64,000 nt of DNA from an uncultured Prevotellaceae bacterium (GCA_900318775.1 ONLY01000018.1:43403-107402), one strand, 5' to 3'; numbered from the stretch's first letter, positions 50,882 to 60,044 are shown. Numbers and translations are program-made. Notes: generated by a model not told the origin, from the letters alone.

Positions 50882-51946
50882 AGCCTTTTGACTGATTCCG
50901 CCAACCATTTGCAGAAAAAATTTTCCTTTCTCCAGCTTTGCCTGAAAACCAGTCGCGTACAGTGGAGTCAAGTTGACACTGGCATCAGAGCCATATTGCT
51001 CGTGCAGCAGCAAAGCCAAGATGCCCATATTCATGCGGAAGTTCATCTCCAGGCATGGATGCATACTGCCATCTGCTGTCTTGAGCATGTCGATGCCAAG
51101 AGGCCCTTTATAGTCTATAACTGACAGATGCTCCTTGTGGTAATCAATAAGCCTGTTGAGCCAAGAGGCATCCACACCAATGCGGCGCAGCAGTTCCTCC
51201 TGACTTTCCACATAATTATATCCGTAGGCTCCATGTTCGCCCGTCTCAAACACAGAATAGCCAAGAAACTCTACCTTGTGGTCTTCATGCACGAAAAACT
51301 CCATCGCGAAGTCCAGCACCTTGTCCTCATAGAAATGGTCTGCCACAAAACCGTCCTGCGAGGAGAGGAAACCTTGCAAACGTTTGAGTGTGGACATCTG
51401 ACATTTACCATCTGTCATCTTATCCACAAACACCCCACGCCCTGAGGAAGACCAGGGAGACTTGAAGATTATCGCATGAGACGCTTCCAGCATCGTCAAA
51501 TCGACATCGACGACGTCGGTCAACCGATGTCGACGAGGTCGGTCTACCGACGTCGACGAGGTCGGTTCTGAGGTGCTGTATGCACCACTCGAAAGAACAC
51601 GACGGTCATACCACTGCATTTCTCCGCCCAAGAGCATTGGGTCTTTGAGTTCAGACAACATTTCCTGAACATATCGGCAGGCAAATTCTCGGCTCGACAA
51701 GCGTCTCACTCCAGCCAGCCATTCATCAGAGGGCAGCACCTCCACGGGCACCCCCATCTGCTTATACCGCTGTTTGGTGGCAAGGCTCCAGCCCCAAGGC
51801 CCCGCAAAACGAGTGTCTGCCCACACAGCGGACAAGTCTGCTAAGTCGGCTTCCATCTGCTGAATGCGTCTGGGAGGAAGATACTGCCGCACATTGGCGG
51901 CCAAAGCCATATCGTTGGAACAGTTGAAGATGCTCGGAAGATTCAT
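50879..51946 (-). CDS. uncharacterised ATP-grasp-like protein, 355 aa
   Basis: Soluble protein starting MNLPSIFNCSNDMALAANVR. The phrase HAIIFKSPWSSSGRGVFVDK resembles the glycine-rich ATP-binding loop of ATP-grasp enzymes and PCLEMNFRMNMGILALLL the metal-binding E-x-N end, with DFAMEFFVHEDHKVEFLGYSVFE between; a tRNA- or peptide-type ligase is possible but the family is not identified. Residues about 120-152 (STSEPTSSTSVDRPRRHRLT) come from a 23-bp tandem dyad repeat at DNA level (51505-51566) and look like an inserted segment. The vegetative promoter is at 51964-51971. Confidence 0.75.
   Translation of the reverse strand: MNLPSIFNCSNDMALAANVRQYLPPRRIQQMEADLADLSAVWADTRFAGPWGWSLATKQRYKQMGVPVEVLPSDEWLAGVRRLSSREFACRYVQEMLSELKDPMLLGGEMQWYDRRVLSSGAYSTSEPTSSTSVDRPRRHRLTDVVDVDLTMLEASHAIIFKSPWSSSGRGVFVDKMTDGKCQMSTLKRLQGFLSSQDGFVADHFYEDKVLDFAMEFFVHEDHKVEFLGYSVFETGEHGAYGYNYVESQEELLRRIGVDASWLNRLIDYHKEHLSVIDYKGPLGIDMLKTADGSMHPCLEMNFRMNMGILALLLHEQYGSDASVNLTPLYATGFQAKLEKGKFFLQMVGGISQKA
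51505..51566. repeat. 23-bp tandem dyad repeat inside the ATP-grasp-like gene
   Basis: Two units (51515-51537 and 51538-51560) of GTCGGTC-a/t-ACCGAYGTCGACGAG plus partial copies on both sides. Each unit contains ACCGAC...GTCGGT dyads. 23 is not a multiple of three, so a change in copy number would shift the reading frame. Confidence 0.75.
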
Positions 51947-51963
51947 AAAGACGCTTTTTTCGA

Positions 51964-51971
51964 CAAAAGTA
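51964..51971 (-). promoter_or_regulatory. vegetative promoter -7 element of the ATP-grasp-like gene
   Basis: TACTTTTG on the minus strand, 18 nt before ATG 51946. Confidence 0.6.
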
Positions 51972-52045
51972 GCAAAAAGAGGTGAAACACACTCTGCTAA
52001 AACGGAAAATGTTGTTTACGAAGCCCATAACACACGAAGAATCCG

Positions 52046-52053
52046 TACCTTTG
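52046..52053 (+). promoter_or_regulatory. vegetative promoter -7 element of the 89-aa gene
   Basis: TACCTTTG, 26 nt before ATG 52079. Confidence 0.65.
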
Positions 52054-52078
52054 CACTCCAGCAACACACAACAACAAT

Positions 52079-52348
52079 ATGAAACACCTTTTTCAACGCA
52101 TCAAACATTGGCTCAGTCTCCTGTCTTTCAAGACGGGTGTCATCGTGCTTTCCCTCTGTGTTCCATGCTATATCATCTCTTTTGCCCAAATGGCACTCCC
52201 CATCAGCGCTGCCACCAAGAGCATCCTGTGGGTCGTCTTTTTCGGGTTGGCCAAGACCTTCCAGTATGGCGGGCTCACCATTCTTGGAGCCGAGGGAGTG
52301 AAGCGGGTCAAAAGTTATTTCAAGAGAAAGAAGAAAGAGTCCATTTGA
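52079..52348 (+). CDS. small membrane protein, 89 aa
   Basis: MKHLFQRIKHWLSLLSFKTG followed by two hydrophobic helices (VIVLSLCVPCYIISFAQMAL, about 20-40, and SILWVVFFGLAKTFQYGGLTILG, about 48-70) and a basic tail VKRVKSYFKRKKK. This form is conserved among Bacteroidales hypothetical proteins as far as can be recalled; the function is unknown. It has its own promoter. The basic tail should lie in the cytosol. Confidence 0.8.
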   Translation: MKHLFQRIKHWLSLLSFKTGVIVLSLCVPCYIISFAQMALPISAATKSILWVVFFGLAKTFQYGGLTILGAEGVKRVKSYFKRKKKESI

Positions 52349-52491
52349 GAAGGACGACACGCGTCCATTTTTTCAATAATAGAGCTGCTGCCACTGCACA
52401 AAGAAGCACTTTGTGAGGAAACAGACAATGCTGCACAAGGAGCATGATGCGCATTTCCTTGCAAGAAAGCACTTGTCTTGATTATTTTGTG

Positions 52492-52499
52492 TACCTTTG
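52492..52499 (+). promoter_or_regulatory. vegetative promoter -7 element of the DUF554 gene
   Basis: TACCTTTG, 21 nt before ATG 52520; it rules out the longer frame from 52478. Confidence 0.68.
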
Positions 52500-52519
52500 T
52501 GGCAGAAACGAAAAGACAA

Positions 52520-53215
52520 ATGCTTGGAACCATCGTCAACACCGTCACCATCATCGCAGGAGCGGTGATGGGCTCATACATGAAACGTGGCATCAAGCCA
52601 CCATATCAGCAAGCCCTGTTCAACGCTATGGGCTTATGCTCGTTGGCATTGGGGGTCAACGCCTTTTGCCAGAATATGCCGAAGAGCAACTACCCGGTAC
52701 TGTTCATTGTGAGCCTCGCAGCAGGCTCGCTCATTGGGTTCATGCTCAACTTGGACGGCAAGTTCAAGAAGCTGGTGGACCGGAGGAAGAAAAAGAAAGA
52801 CGGAGACGCTCCTCTTTCCGAAGGCCTTTCGACGGGCATCCTGCTCTATTGCATCGGCACATTCTCAATGGTGGGTCCTGTGCTGAGCGCGCTGTATGGC
52901 GACAACACCTATCTCTATACGAACGCCACGCTTGACCTGATTACTTCAGCCGTGCTGGCAACCACATACGGCATCGGCATGGTGTGGGCAGCTCCTGTGC
53001 TGTTCTGCTGGCAGGGAATGTTCTACCTGATGGCCAAGCTCTCGGCAGACGCCATCAGCGATGACCTCCGCACGGAGCTGTGCATTGTGGGTGGCGTGCT
53101 GATTGTCGCATCTGGTTTAAGCATCCTGAAAATCAAGGACTGCAAAACCATCAATATGCTGCCCGCCTTCCTGATTATCGTGCTTTTCTTCCTTGCAAAA
53201 AGCCTTGTGGGATAA
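52520..53215 (+). CDS. DUF554-family membrane protein
   Basis: 231 residues with about seven hydrophobic segments. Family features: start MLGTIVNTVTIIAGAVMGSY, ALGVNAF, FIVSLAAGSLIGFMLNLDGKF, then after a basic loop (KKLVDRRKKKKDGD) the conserved ILLYCIGTFSMVGPVLSALYGDNTYLYTNATLDLITSAVLATTYGIGMVWAAPVLFCWQG. DUF554 proteins are inner-membrane proteins of unknown function (YdfK/YqgA). Length matches the family's 225-245 residues. The start is set by the promoter and by the conserved MxGTxVN beginning. Confidence 0.92.
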   Translation: MLGTIVNTVTIIAGAVMGSYMKRGIKPPYQQALFNAMGLCSLALGVNAFCQNMPKSNYPVLFIVSLAAGSLIGFMLNLDGKFKKLVDRRKKKKDGDAPLSEGLSTGILLYCIGTFSMVGPVLSALYGDNTYLYTNATLDLITSAVLATTYGIGMVWAAPVLFCWQGMFYLMAKLSADAISDDLRTELCIVGGVLIVASGLSILKIKDCKTINMLPAFLIIVLFFLAKSLVG

Positions 53216-53278
53216 GCTTGTCATCCCTCAAAATGAATTTATATGAGTCAATAAGGGTATTTATTGACAAGAATTTCG

Positions 53279-53286
53279 TAACTTTG
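53279..53286 (+). promoter_or_regulatory. vegetative promoter -7 element of the GH127 gene
   Basis: TAACTTTG, about 45 nt before ATG 53331. Confidence 0.6.
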
Positions 53287-53330
53287 CAATCCAAAACATT
53301 ACAGAAACAAAACCTATTATATTTTTTTAT

Positions 53331-56300
53331 ATGAAACCAAAGCACCTATTGACCACAGCTTTGGCGCTGTGCCTGAGTGGCAGCGCCATAGCGCAAAGCG
53401 AAATTTATCCGCAGCACTTCAACCTCAGCGAGGTGACGCTGCTGGACGGTCCGATGAAGACCATGATGGAAATCAACGACGAACTATTGCTGAAGTATGA
53501 CGCAGACCGACTGATGACACCATTCATCCGTCAAGCTGGCTTGAGCAAGAACAGCTCGTCGAAGTATTACAACTGGGAACAGAAGCACCCCAACTTCCCG
53601 AACTGGGGCGGCGATGCAGGCTTTGACCTCAGCGGACACGTGGGCGGGCACTATGTGAGCGCGCTTGCCTTGGCCTACGCAGCCACGAACGATGCGAATG
53701 TGAAGGCACAAATGAAGGAGAAGCTGGATTATTGCCTCAACATCATGAAGGACTGTCAGGATGCCTACAAGAACGATACTAAGGGACTGAAGGGCTTCAT
53801 TGGCGGACAGCCTCTGAATCACATCTGGACAGGACTCTATGCTGGCGACATCACAGAATTCCGCAAATCGGGCGGCTGGGTGCCTTTCTATTGCCAGCAC
53901 AAGGTATTGGCAGGCCTGCGCGACGCTTACCTCTACACTGGCAGCACCTTGGCCAAGGAACTCTTCAAGGGGCTCAGCGACTGGAGCGTCAACGTGGTGA
54001 GCAACATCTCAGACGACTTGATGCAGCAGGTGCTCGGCTCTGAGCATGGCGGCATGAACGAGACGCTGGTGGATGCCTACAAGATTTTTGGCGACAAGAA
54101 ATACCTTGACGGAGCCAAGAAGTACAGCCACCGCTCGATGATTGACGGCATGAAGACATTCAACCCAACCTTCCTTGACGGCAAGCACGCAAACACGCAG
54201 GTGCCTAAGTACATCGGCTTTGAGCGTGCATGGCAAGAGGACAAGACGCTGACTGATTACCGCAAGTCGGTGCTGAACTTCTGGAATGATGTGGCACAGA
54301 ACCGCACGGTCTGCATTGGTGGCAACTCCATCAGCGAGCACTTCCAGAGCCACCAGAATGGACACCTCTACATCGACAACATGGAGGGTCCAGAGTCGTG
54401 CAACTCAAACAATATGCTGAAGCTTACAGAAGACCTCTTTGACGACACGCACGAAGCAAAGTATGCAGACTTCTACGAGGCCACGATGTGGAACCACATC
54501 ATGTCCACTCAAGACCCCAAGACTGGCGGCTACGTTTATTTCACCTCGCTCCGTCCCCTCTCCTACCGCATCTATTCACAAGTGAATCAGGGCATGTGGT
54601 GCTGCGTGGGCACAGGCATGGAAAACCACTCGAAGTATGGCCACTTCATCTATACGCATAGTGCCACGAACGACACGCTGTATGTGAACCTCTTCACCGC
54701 TTCTGAACTCAACAGCAAGAAGTTCGGCATCAAGCAGGAGACTCAGTTCCCTTATGAACAGAAGACCAAGCTGACCATCACGAAGGGAGGCACATTCACT
54801 TTGGCTATCCGCAAACCCGCATGGGCAAGCGCTGACGGAAAGGCCAGCTACACTTACGAAACGAAGAAGTGGCAAAAAGGCGACGTGGTGGAAGTGGAAC
54901 TGCCCATGAAGCTCCGTTACGAGGAATGCCCTGACTACGGCAGCTACATCGCCTTCAAGTACGGTCCTATCCTCTTGGCCGCTCGCACAGAAACTGAGGC
55001 TCAGCTGCCTAACGAATACGGCGGCGAAGGACGTATGGACCACTCGCCAGGCGCTCGCTCCACTGCAAAACCGCTCTCATCTGCTCCCCTCCTCATCGGA
55101 GAGCGCGCCAAGGTGCTTGAGAACATCAAGCCCGTTGACCTGAGCAAACTGAGCTTCACGCTGACAACAGACAAGGGGACCCTGCCTCTTGAACCATTCT
55201 ACAGCATCCAGCACTCACGCTACTCCTGCTACTTCTTCCAAGGCACACAAGAAGACTACGCAAACTCTGACATGGGACGCAAAGACGCAGAAGAGCAAGC
55301 CTTGCAGGCTCGTACCCTCGACTATGTGGCCACGGGTGAACAGCAGAGCGAGGCTGGACACGAAGTCAAATTCTCTACAGGTTCTACCAGCGGCAGCTAT
55401 CGTGGCGAGAACTACCGTGACGCCAGAGCAAACGAGTACATCCAGTATGTGGTGGAAAATACAGAAGGCATCAAGACCAACGTGTCGCTGATGCTCCGCT
55501 TCATCACCTCCGACCGCGGACGTGTGGCAGACATCTACATCGACGGACAGAAGATTGGCGACATCACGGTGCAGCAACGCGTGAAGGGTGCTGACGAACA
55601 GGGATTCTTCAACGTGGAATACCGCATCCCAGACGAACTCCTCGTGGACAGCAAGGGCAAGGTGAAACAGAAGCTCACGTTCAAGATTGTGGCTTCACCC
55701 AACACGATGTGTCCGGGCCTCTACTATCTCCGACTGCTGAAGGACTACAAAGACCATGCCTATCAATGGAACGCCACCGATTGGAAAACGGGTGACGCAG
55801 GACGTGTGGCACAGAGCAACTTCACTTACAACGACGATAACACAATAACTATTAACTCAGGCACAGGCACTAATAACCTGTGCCTGAGCCTCAATTACGA
55901 GGAAGTGGAAGACGATATGCTCAAAGCCTCTCAGAAGTATTTCGTGGTCAAGGCGAACAATGTACGGGTAACTTCTGGCACAGCCTACCTGTGGTGGCTC
56001 AATGGCGTCAATCGAGGCAGCAGCGTCGCACCTACTAAAATCAAATCACTTTCGGATGGAACCGCTTTCATCTGGGACATGACACAAACGAACCTGAATG
56101 ACAATAACACAGGAGACCCCTTCTCTATCTGCCAAGGCGCCACCATTTTTGGCCTCACATCAAAAACAGGAACTTCTACCGTGCAATACATCGGTTTCGT
56201 GGATGACATCAGCAATTTGGAAGCCACTGTGGGCATTTCAGCCACACCAGCGCCACAGGGTGCCGACAAAGGAGAATGGCGCTCAGATGGCGTCTATTAT

Positions 56301-56381
56301 GACCTATCAGGCCATCCAGTCACCACGCCTCAGCCTAATCACATCTACATCGTAAATGGCAAGCAAATGCTGAAGAAGTAA
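53331..56381 (+). CDS. secreted GH127 beta-L-arabinofuranosidase-type enzyme
   Basis: 1016 residues with signal peptide MKPKHLLTTALALCLSGSAIAQ. The (alpha/alpha)6 barrel of the DUF1680/GH127 family follows: LSEVTLLDGPMKTMMEINDE, GWDAG-like GGDAGFDLSGHVGGHYVSAL, and the zinc/cysteine site with Glu355-Ser-Cys357 (ESCNSNNMLKLTE) and Cys424-Cys425 (MWCCVGTGMENH), matching Glu338/Cys340/Cys417/Cys418 of HypBA1. Beta-sandwich domains follow (about 480-760, DUF4986-like), then an extra C-terminal domain (about 800-970) and a tail GVYYDLSGHPVTTPQPNHIY, the type of C-terminal segment common on Prevotella secreted enzymes. It removes beta-L-arabinofuranose from plant glycoproteins or pectin. Confidence 0.93.
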   Translation: MKPKHLLTTALALCLSGSAIAQSEIYPQHFNLSEVTLLDGPMKTMMEINDELLLKYDADRLMTPFIRQAGLSKNSSSKYYNWEQKHPNFPNWGGDAGFDLSGHVGGHYVSALALAYAATNDANVKAQMKEKLDYCLNIMKDCQDAYKNDTKGLKGFIGGQPLNHIWTGLYAGDITEFRKSGGWVPFYCQHKVLAGLRDAYLYTGSTLAKELFKGLSDWSVNVVSNISDDLMQQVLGSEHGGMNETLVDAYKIFGDKKYLDGAKKYSHRSMIDGMKTFNPTFLDGKHANTQVPKYIGFERAWQEDKTLTDYRKSVLNFWNDVAQNRTVCIGGNSISEHFQSHQNGHLYIDNMEGPESCNSNNMLKLTEDLFDDTHEAKYADFYEATMWNHIMSTQDPKTGGYVYFTSLRPLSYRIYSQVNQGMWCCVGTGMENHSKYGHFIYTHSATNDTLYVNLFTASELNSKKFGIKQETQFPYEQKTKLTITKGGTFTLAIRKPAWASADGKASYTYETKKWQKGDVVEVELPMKLRYEECPDYGSYIAFKYGPILLAARTETEAQLPNEYGGEGRMDHSPGARSTAKPLSSAPLLIGERAKVLENIKPVDLSKLSFTLTTDKGTLPLEPFYSIQHSRYSCYFFQGTQEDYANSDMGRKDAEEQALQARTLDYVATGEQQSEAGHEVKFSTGSTSGSYRGENYRDARANEYIQYVVENTEGIKTNVSLMLRFITSDRGRVADIYIDGQKIGDITVQQRVKGADEQGFFNVEYRIPDELLVDSKGKVKQKLTFKIVASPNTMCPGLYYLRLLKDYKDHAYQWNATDWKTGDAGRVAQSNFTYNDDNTITINSGTGTNNLCLSLNYEEVEDDMLKASQKYFVVKANNVRVTSGTAYLWWLNGVNRGSSVAPTKIKSLSDGTAFIWDMTQTNLNDNNTGDPFSICQGATIFGLTSKTGTSTVQYIGFVDDISNLEATVGISATPAPQGADKGEWRSDGVYYDLSGHPVTTPQPNHIYIVNGKQMLKK

Positions 56382-56420
56382 CGGGAAACCGGTTCTTCAT
56401 TCAAGCCTTCGGGAGTTAAT

Positions 56421-56449
56421 AAAAAAAGCTTGCCATTAGAGACAAGCTT
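56421..56449 (-). terminator. terminator after the OmpA-family gene
   Basis: On the minus strand AAGCTTG / CAAGCTT stem with 10-base loop followed by TTTTTTT; it can also end the GH127 transcript. Confidence 0.6.
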
Positions 56450-56577
56450 ACAACAGAGAGGGAAATGATTGTCGGGGAAGTTCCATCAAGACCATGATGC
56501 CCGACTCCTCCAGGAACTAACGAATTGACTTGATGAGTGCCAAGAAAAACACAAAAGCAGAGTGCCCTAAGACCACA

Positions 56578-57759
56578 CTATGGCTGCGGTTCCTCATGAG
56601 GCTCTTCCATCACGAAATTAACAGCAGGAACCCACTCACGCACGGTCTTATAAGGCTGCAAAGCCCTATCTTCAAAGGAAACCCGCAACCGCTGGGCTGG
56701 CACATGGAATTTGTCCACAAGCGTCTCACGAACAATCTCCGCACGCTTCCTCGCCAAATCCGCGTGAAACTTCAAATTCACATCCGCAGTGACATCAGGA
56801 TGCCCAACAATATTGAGATTCACATTCGGATGAGACTGAAGGAAACGAGCCACATACTGCAAGCGCTTGGTCGTAGCCGTATTCAGGTAAGAAAAGCCTG
56901 AATAGAAAGGAATCTGCGTTTGCATGGACTCGCCAAAACGAACCGTCTCCTTATACTCACTTGTGTGGTCAACCAACACTGGGTCGACGAAAGCCACATG
57001 CTGGGGCTCACGGAAACGGCGCAGCTGCTGCTTGCCATTCTTAAAATGGTAAACCAGGTTGCACATCAAATCCACATAGAAATCCAAATGATTGCCATTC
57101 GACACGCCATTATAATCATTATCTGTAGCGTTTATCCGCAGGTCCACACCGATGTCCCAGGGCTCGTTCAAACGCACATCGCACGTAATGCCTGCATGCC
57201 CTACGATATAGGTTGCGTTGGCGTTATTGACCGGATAATAAGGCCGGCTCGCCTTAGGGGTCACATTCCAAGCCTCCAACTTCTTATCAAAACTGAATGT
57301 CCGCATGACGCCTGCACCAAACACCAAGCCCCAAGTGAGCGGACGTTCCACCTCATACCCCCAAAAGATATTAGTCAGATTGATAATGCCCGACACAGAG
57401 CCTGTCAGACACCGGAAATTATATCTACCATCACCATAAACACCATGTATCGAATTCACTAACGCATCACTACAACGCGATGTCTGCATATTGAGCCCGC
57501 CAGTCACCTTGATGCCCACATTGGGAGAGAAATTGTGTCCCAACAACATATTAACAGAAGGCAATTGGCGAAGCACAAAATCGGTGCCCTTGGCATTCTC
57601 CGCTAATGATTGACTGAAACCTGCGCCAACACCCCAAAACCAGTCTCCATGCTTATGACGAGCCTCACCTGATTGAGCCTGCATCGATGCCACACAAACG
57701 CCACAAAACCACAGAAACACACACCACAAAAGGCGATTTGAGAATTGTCTATTTTTCAT
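56578..57759 (-). CDS. OmpA-family outer-membrane protein
   Basis: 393 residues. Signal peptide ending SMQAQ, an N-terminal barrel-like part (about 35-240, repeated strands such as FWGVGAGFSQSLAEN, VGIKVTGGLNMQTS, DIGVDLRINATDND), then a linker and a C-terminal OmpA-like peptidoglycan-binding domain (about 280-385) with FSYLNTATTKRLQYVARFLQSHPNVNLNIVGHPD and ADLARKRAEIVRETLVDKFHVPAQRL. The DxxxLxxxRA motif needed for peptidoglycan contact is present as DLARKRA. It links the outer membrane to the wall. Promoter at 57794-57801; terminator at 56421-56449. Confidence 0.9.
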   Translation of the reverse strand: MKNRQFSNRLLWCVFLWFCGVCVASMQAQSGEARHKHGDWFWGVGAGFSQSLAENAKGTDFVLRQLPSVNMLLGHNFSPNVGIKVTGGLNMQTSRCSDALVNSIHGVYGDGRYNFRCLTGSVSGIINLTNIFWGYEVERPLTWGLVFGAGVMRTFSFDKKLEAWNVTPKASRPYYPVNNANATYIVGHAGITCDVRLNEPWDIGVDLRINATDNDYNGVSNGNHLDFYVDLMCNLVYHFKNGKQQLRRFREPQHVAFVDPVLVDHTSEYKETVRFGESMQTQIPFYSGFSYLNTATTKRLQYVARFLQSHPNVNLNIVGHPDVTADVNLKFHADLARKRAEIVRETLVDKFHVPAQRLRVSFEDRALQPYKTVREWVPAVNFVMEEPHEEPQP

Positions 57760-57793
57760 TGCTTCAAGAAGTCATTCTATTCGTTTATACTTG

Positions 57794-57801
57794 CAAAAGT
57801 A
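57794..57801 (-). promoter_or_regulatory. vegetative promoter -7 element of the OmpA-family gene
   Basis: TACTTTTG on the minus strand, 35 nt before ATG 57759. Confidence 0.6.
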
Positions 57802-57864
57802 ATACAAAATCGAAAAAAACGAACAAAAAACAAAATCAAAATACCGATTCTCAACAAAAATCAC

Positions 57865-57872
57865 TAACTTTG
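57865..57872 (+). promoter_or_regulatory. vegetative promoter -7 element of tRNA-Arg
   Basis: TAACTTTG, 20 nt before the tRNA 5' end, the same spacing as at tRNA-Val. Confidence 0.68.
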
Positions 57873-57892
57873 CAACCGATTTGCAACATTAT

Positions 57893-57966
57893 GGCTCGGT
57901 AGCTCAGTTGAATAGAGCGTCAGATTCCGGTTCTGCAGGTCATGGGTTTGAGTCCCATCCGAGTCA
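57893..57966 (+). tRNA. tRNA-Arg (anticodon CCG)
   Basis: 74-nt cloverleaf: acceptor GGCTCGG/CCGAGTC with one G-U pair, D arm GCTC...GAGC, anticodon stem with loop TTCCGGT so anticodon CCG (codon CGG), T arm ATGGG-TTTGAGT-CCCAT, discriminator A. CCA is not encoded. No integrase gene is next to it in the window. Confidence 0.93.
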
Positions 57967-57978
57967 CTTACAGCAGAT

Positions 57979-58040
57979 AGCCAATATAACTCTATATAAC
58001 TAAAAATGGTTGTGTATGTGCTTATATTGGCTGTTTTCTT
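57979..58040 (+). terminator. terminator after tRNA-Arg
   Basis: AGCCAATATAA (57979-57989) pairs with TTATATTGGCT (58022-58032), then GTTTTCTTTT. The 32-base loop is long for a terminator but stem and T-run fit. Confidence 0.6.
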
Positions 58041-58142
58041 TTGAGACAACACTTAGGGCAGAATGCTTACAGAGGCTGAACGAAGGTAGGCACGAAAGTT
58101 GCACCATGCTTTGCAAGGAGGATTTCGACGAAGTCAAATGGC

Positions 58143-58169
58143 GAAAAGAGGACACAATGCCCTCTTTTT
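58143..58169 (-). terminator. terminator of the ATP-grasp/AstE operon
   Basis: On the minus strand AAAAGAGG / CCTCTTTT stem with a 9-base loop, about 18 nt after the last stop codon of the operon. Confidence 0.55.
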
Positions 58170-58185
58170 GTTTCACTATCCTTTC

Positions 58186-59115
58186 TCATGCTGTATGAAT
58201 CATGAACAGCAGGGCGTTCTGCAACACGACGGGGCGGTTGTGGGCGAAGAATACAGTGCCTTCGGTCGTTGCTTTGATGTCGCTGAGAGTCTGGCCGCTG
58301 TAGGGATGTATGATGTGAGCCAGTGACTGTCCGAGATGCACACGGCTGCCGACATCGGTCAAGCGGAGCAGGATTCCTGCATGTTGTGCTTTAACGTGCT
58401 GGAGTGTTGACTCATCGATGAGCACAGACTCGTAGGCAGCTCCTGTGGGGTCAGTGGTGATGATCTCTGTGCGGTACATCATGCGTAAGATGGCATCGAC
58501 GCTCTCATTGCCAGCTTTCAGGTCTATCTGATGGGTCTTTCCTGCATAAAAGGAGAAAGCTTTGGTGTTCCACAGCTGCCAGTTGTAGTTGAGCAGCGTT
58601 GTGTCGAAGGGGCGAGGCTGGTAGGTGGTTACGTAACGCATACCGAACAGACGAGCTGTGTCCACGTCCTCATAGCCCGTTTTGATGATCCGCACGTGGG
58701 GGATGAAGTCTCCCGGCACATAGTAGCTTGCCAGCTGGATTCCGTATTCGAAGCCGTTGAGAGCCTCGAAGACGGCGGCAGCGATGCGTTGCGTTGTCTC
58801 ACCCTCTCTGTAGCCGGGGAACATGCGATTGATGTCGGTGTTGTCCATCGCCCAGAAGCGGCGGCTGACGTTCATTGAGAACGGGTTGCACGAAGGGATG
58901 ACCAAGATACTCCTGCCTTTGGCAATGCCACCTTGCTGCTCAATCAAGGCCAAACGTTTCACGATTTGTGCACAGATGTACTGCTGTTGCACCTCGTCGC
59001 CACGCATAGCTCCCACAATGGCGAGCGTTTTGGCTCCCTCGCCAAAGCGGTAGCCCTTGATGCGGAAGCTGTCCCGGTAGGGCGACGTCATTTCAAATAG
59101 GGTCTCAACTCTCAT
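58186..59115 (-). CDS. AstE/aspartoacylase-family protein lacking zinc ligands (probable pseudo-enzyme)
   Basis: 309 residues with the zinc-carboxypeptidase-like fold of the succinylglutamate desuccinylase/aspartoacylase family: LAIVGAMRGDEVQQ, IPSCNPFSMNVSRRFWAMDNTDINRMFPG, and a C-terminal beta domain (GILLRLTDVGSRVHLGQSLAHIIHP, a biotinyl-like carrier fold). In active members HGxE and a later His bind zinc; here the first His is Arg38 (RGDE, Glu41 kept) and the second site IHS reads IQLAS (Leu128), so zinc binding should be lost. It overlaps the intact paralogue by 4 bases (ATGA) and is the last gene of the operon. It may act as a partner subunit of the active copy. Confidence 0.87.
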   Translation of the reverse strand: MRVETLFEMTSPYRDSFRIKGYRFGEGAKTLAIVGAMRGDEVQQQYICAQIVKRLALIEQQGGIAKGRSILVIPSCNPFSMNVSRRFWAMDNTDINRMFPGYREGETTQRIAAAVFEALNGFEYGIQLASYYVPGDFIPHVRIIKTGYEDVDTARLFGMRYVTTYQPRPFDTTLLNYNWQLWNTKAFSFYAGKTHQIDLKAGNESVDAILRMMYRTEIITTDPTGAAYESVLIDESTLQHVKAQHAGILLRLTDVGSRVHLGQSLAHIIHPYSGQTLSDIKATTEGTVFFAHNRPVVLQNALLFMIHTA

Positions 59116-60044
59116 ACTTCTTCGGAATGATAGATTCTTGCCATCAGCGAGCCTTCATACACAATGGGATAGGCGCGGATGGTGAACAGATAGCCGTCTA
59201 CAGGCGAAGTGACCATGCTGAGCACCTGTCCACGCAGGGGATCCACTATCTGTCCGATGGTTTGTCCTTTGGTTACGTTGACACCGCATTTCAGCTCCGT
59301 CAGGAACACGCCCGATGTCTCGGCGTTGAGGAAAGTGACGTGGTCACCCTCGCAGACGATGGGGTGAGGCATGTCGGCATTCATCGTTCCTTTCCACATG
59401 CCCATCCGTAGCATCAAGTTTAGGATGCCTGCCACCAATCGTCGGCACATCTTATGGTTGATGCGCTGTCCCACACCCATCTCCACCACGAGGCAGGGCG
59501 TGTCTGCGCTGTTGAGCGAGTGTGCCAATGTGGCTTCCAGTACGGTGGCGGCATCGTGCACCCACACGAAATCCACACCCAGATGCTCTGCAAAGGGCAC
59601 GAGCCACGCGGCGTTCTGCACGTTGATGCGCACCTGTGGTGTTTCACGCAGATAGAGGTTGCTGGAGTGGATGTCGATGACCATGTCGGCTCCCTTGATG
59701 TCCTCGATGATGGCATGCGCTGTTTGCTCGGCCATGGTGCCCTGTGGGTCACCAGGGAAGATGCGGTTCATGTCGAGGTCGAAGTTAGGGATACCTCGTT
59801 GGATGGTGTCGATGCCCAGCGGATTGAGTGCTGGATAAATCTCCAACGTGCCATTGAGCCACTCTGGATGCCCACTGACGATGCGTGCCAGTTCGTAGCA
59901 CACCATCTGCCCTTCCAGCTCGTCGCCGTGGGTGCCCGTGACCACGCAGAAGCGCAATCCATCCCTGCCGTGCTGTATGACATTCTTGCGGATGCGGAAC
60001 TGCTCATCAACGGGCATCTCGGTTGATACGATAGTCTTTATCAT
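59112..60044 (-). CDS. AstE/aspartoacylase-family zinc amidohydrolase
   Basis: 310 residues. The zinc ligands are intact: His39 and Glu42 in GTHGDELEG, His126 in VIDIHSSN, plus NPLGIDTIQRGIPNFDLDMNRIFPGD substrate-binding segment and the catalytic Glu in LVVEMGVG. A C-terminal beta domain (GVFLTELKCGVNVTKGQTIGQIVDP) follows. Family members cleave N-acyl amino acids or peptides. It overlaps the transglutaminase gene by 4 bases and the degenerate paralogue by 4 bases. In amidoligase operons such a hydrolase is thought to trim or recycle the ligated product. Confidence 0.9.
   Translation of the reverse strand: MIKTIVSTEMPVDEQFRIRKNVIQHGRDGLRFCVVTGTHGDELEGQMVCYELARIVSGHPEWLNGTLEIYPALNPLGIDTIQRGIPNFDLDMNRIFPGDPQGTMAEQTAHAIIEDIKGADMVIDIHSSNLYLRETPQVRINVQNAAWLVPFAEHLGVDFVWVHDAATVLEATLAHSLNSADTPCLVVEMGVGQRINHKMCRRLVAGILNLMLRMGMWKGTMNADMPHPIVCEGDHVTFLNAETSGVFLTELKCGVNVTKGQTIGQIVDPLRGQVLSMVTSPVDGYLFTIRAYPIVYEGSLMARIYHSEEV

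Noticed and set aside
57893..58040. Integration site of a genomic island at tRNA-Arg
   Set aside because: No integrase gene and no second copy of the tRNA 3' end were found in the window; the following genes look like ordinary chromosome.
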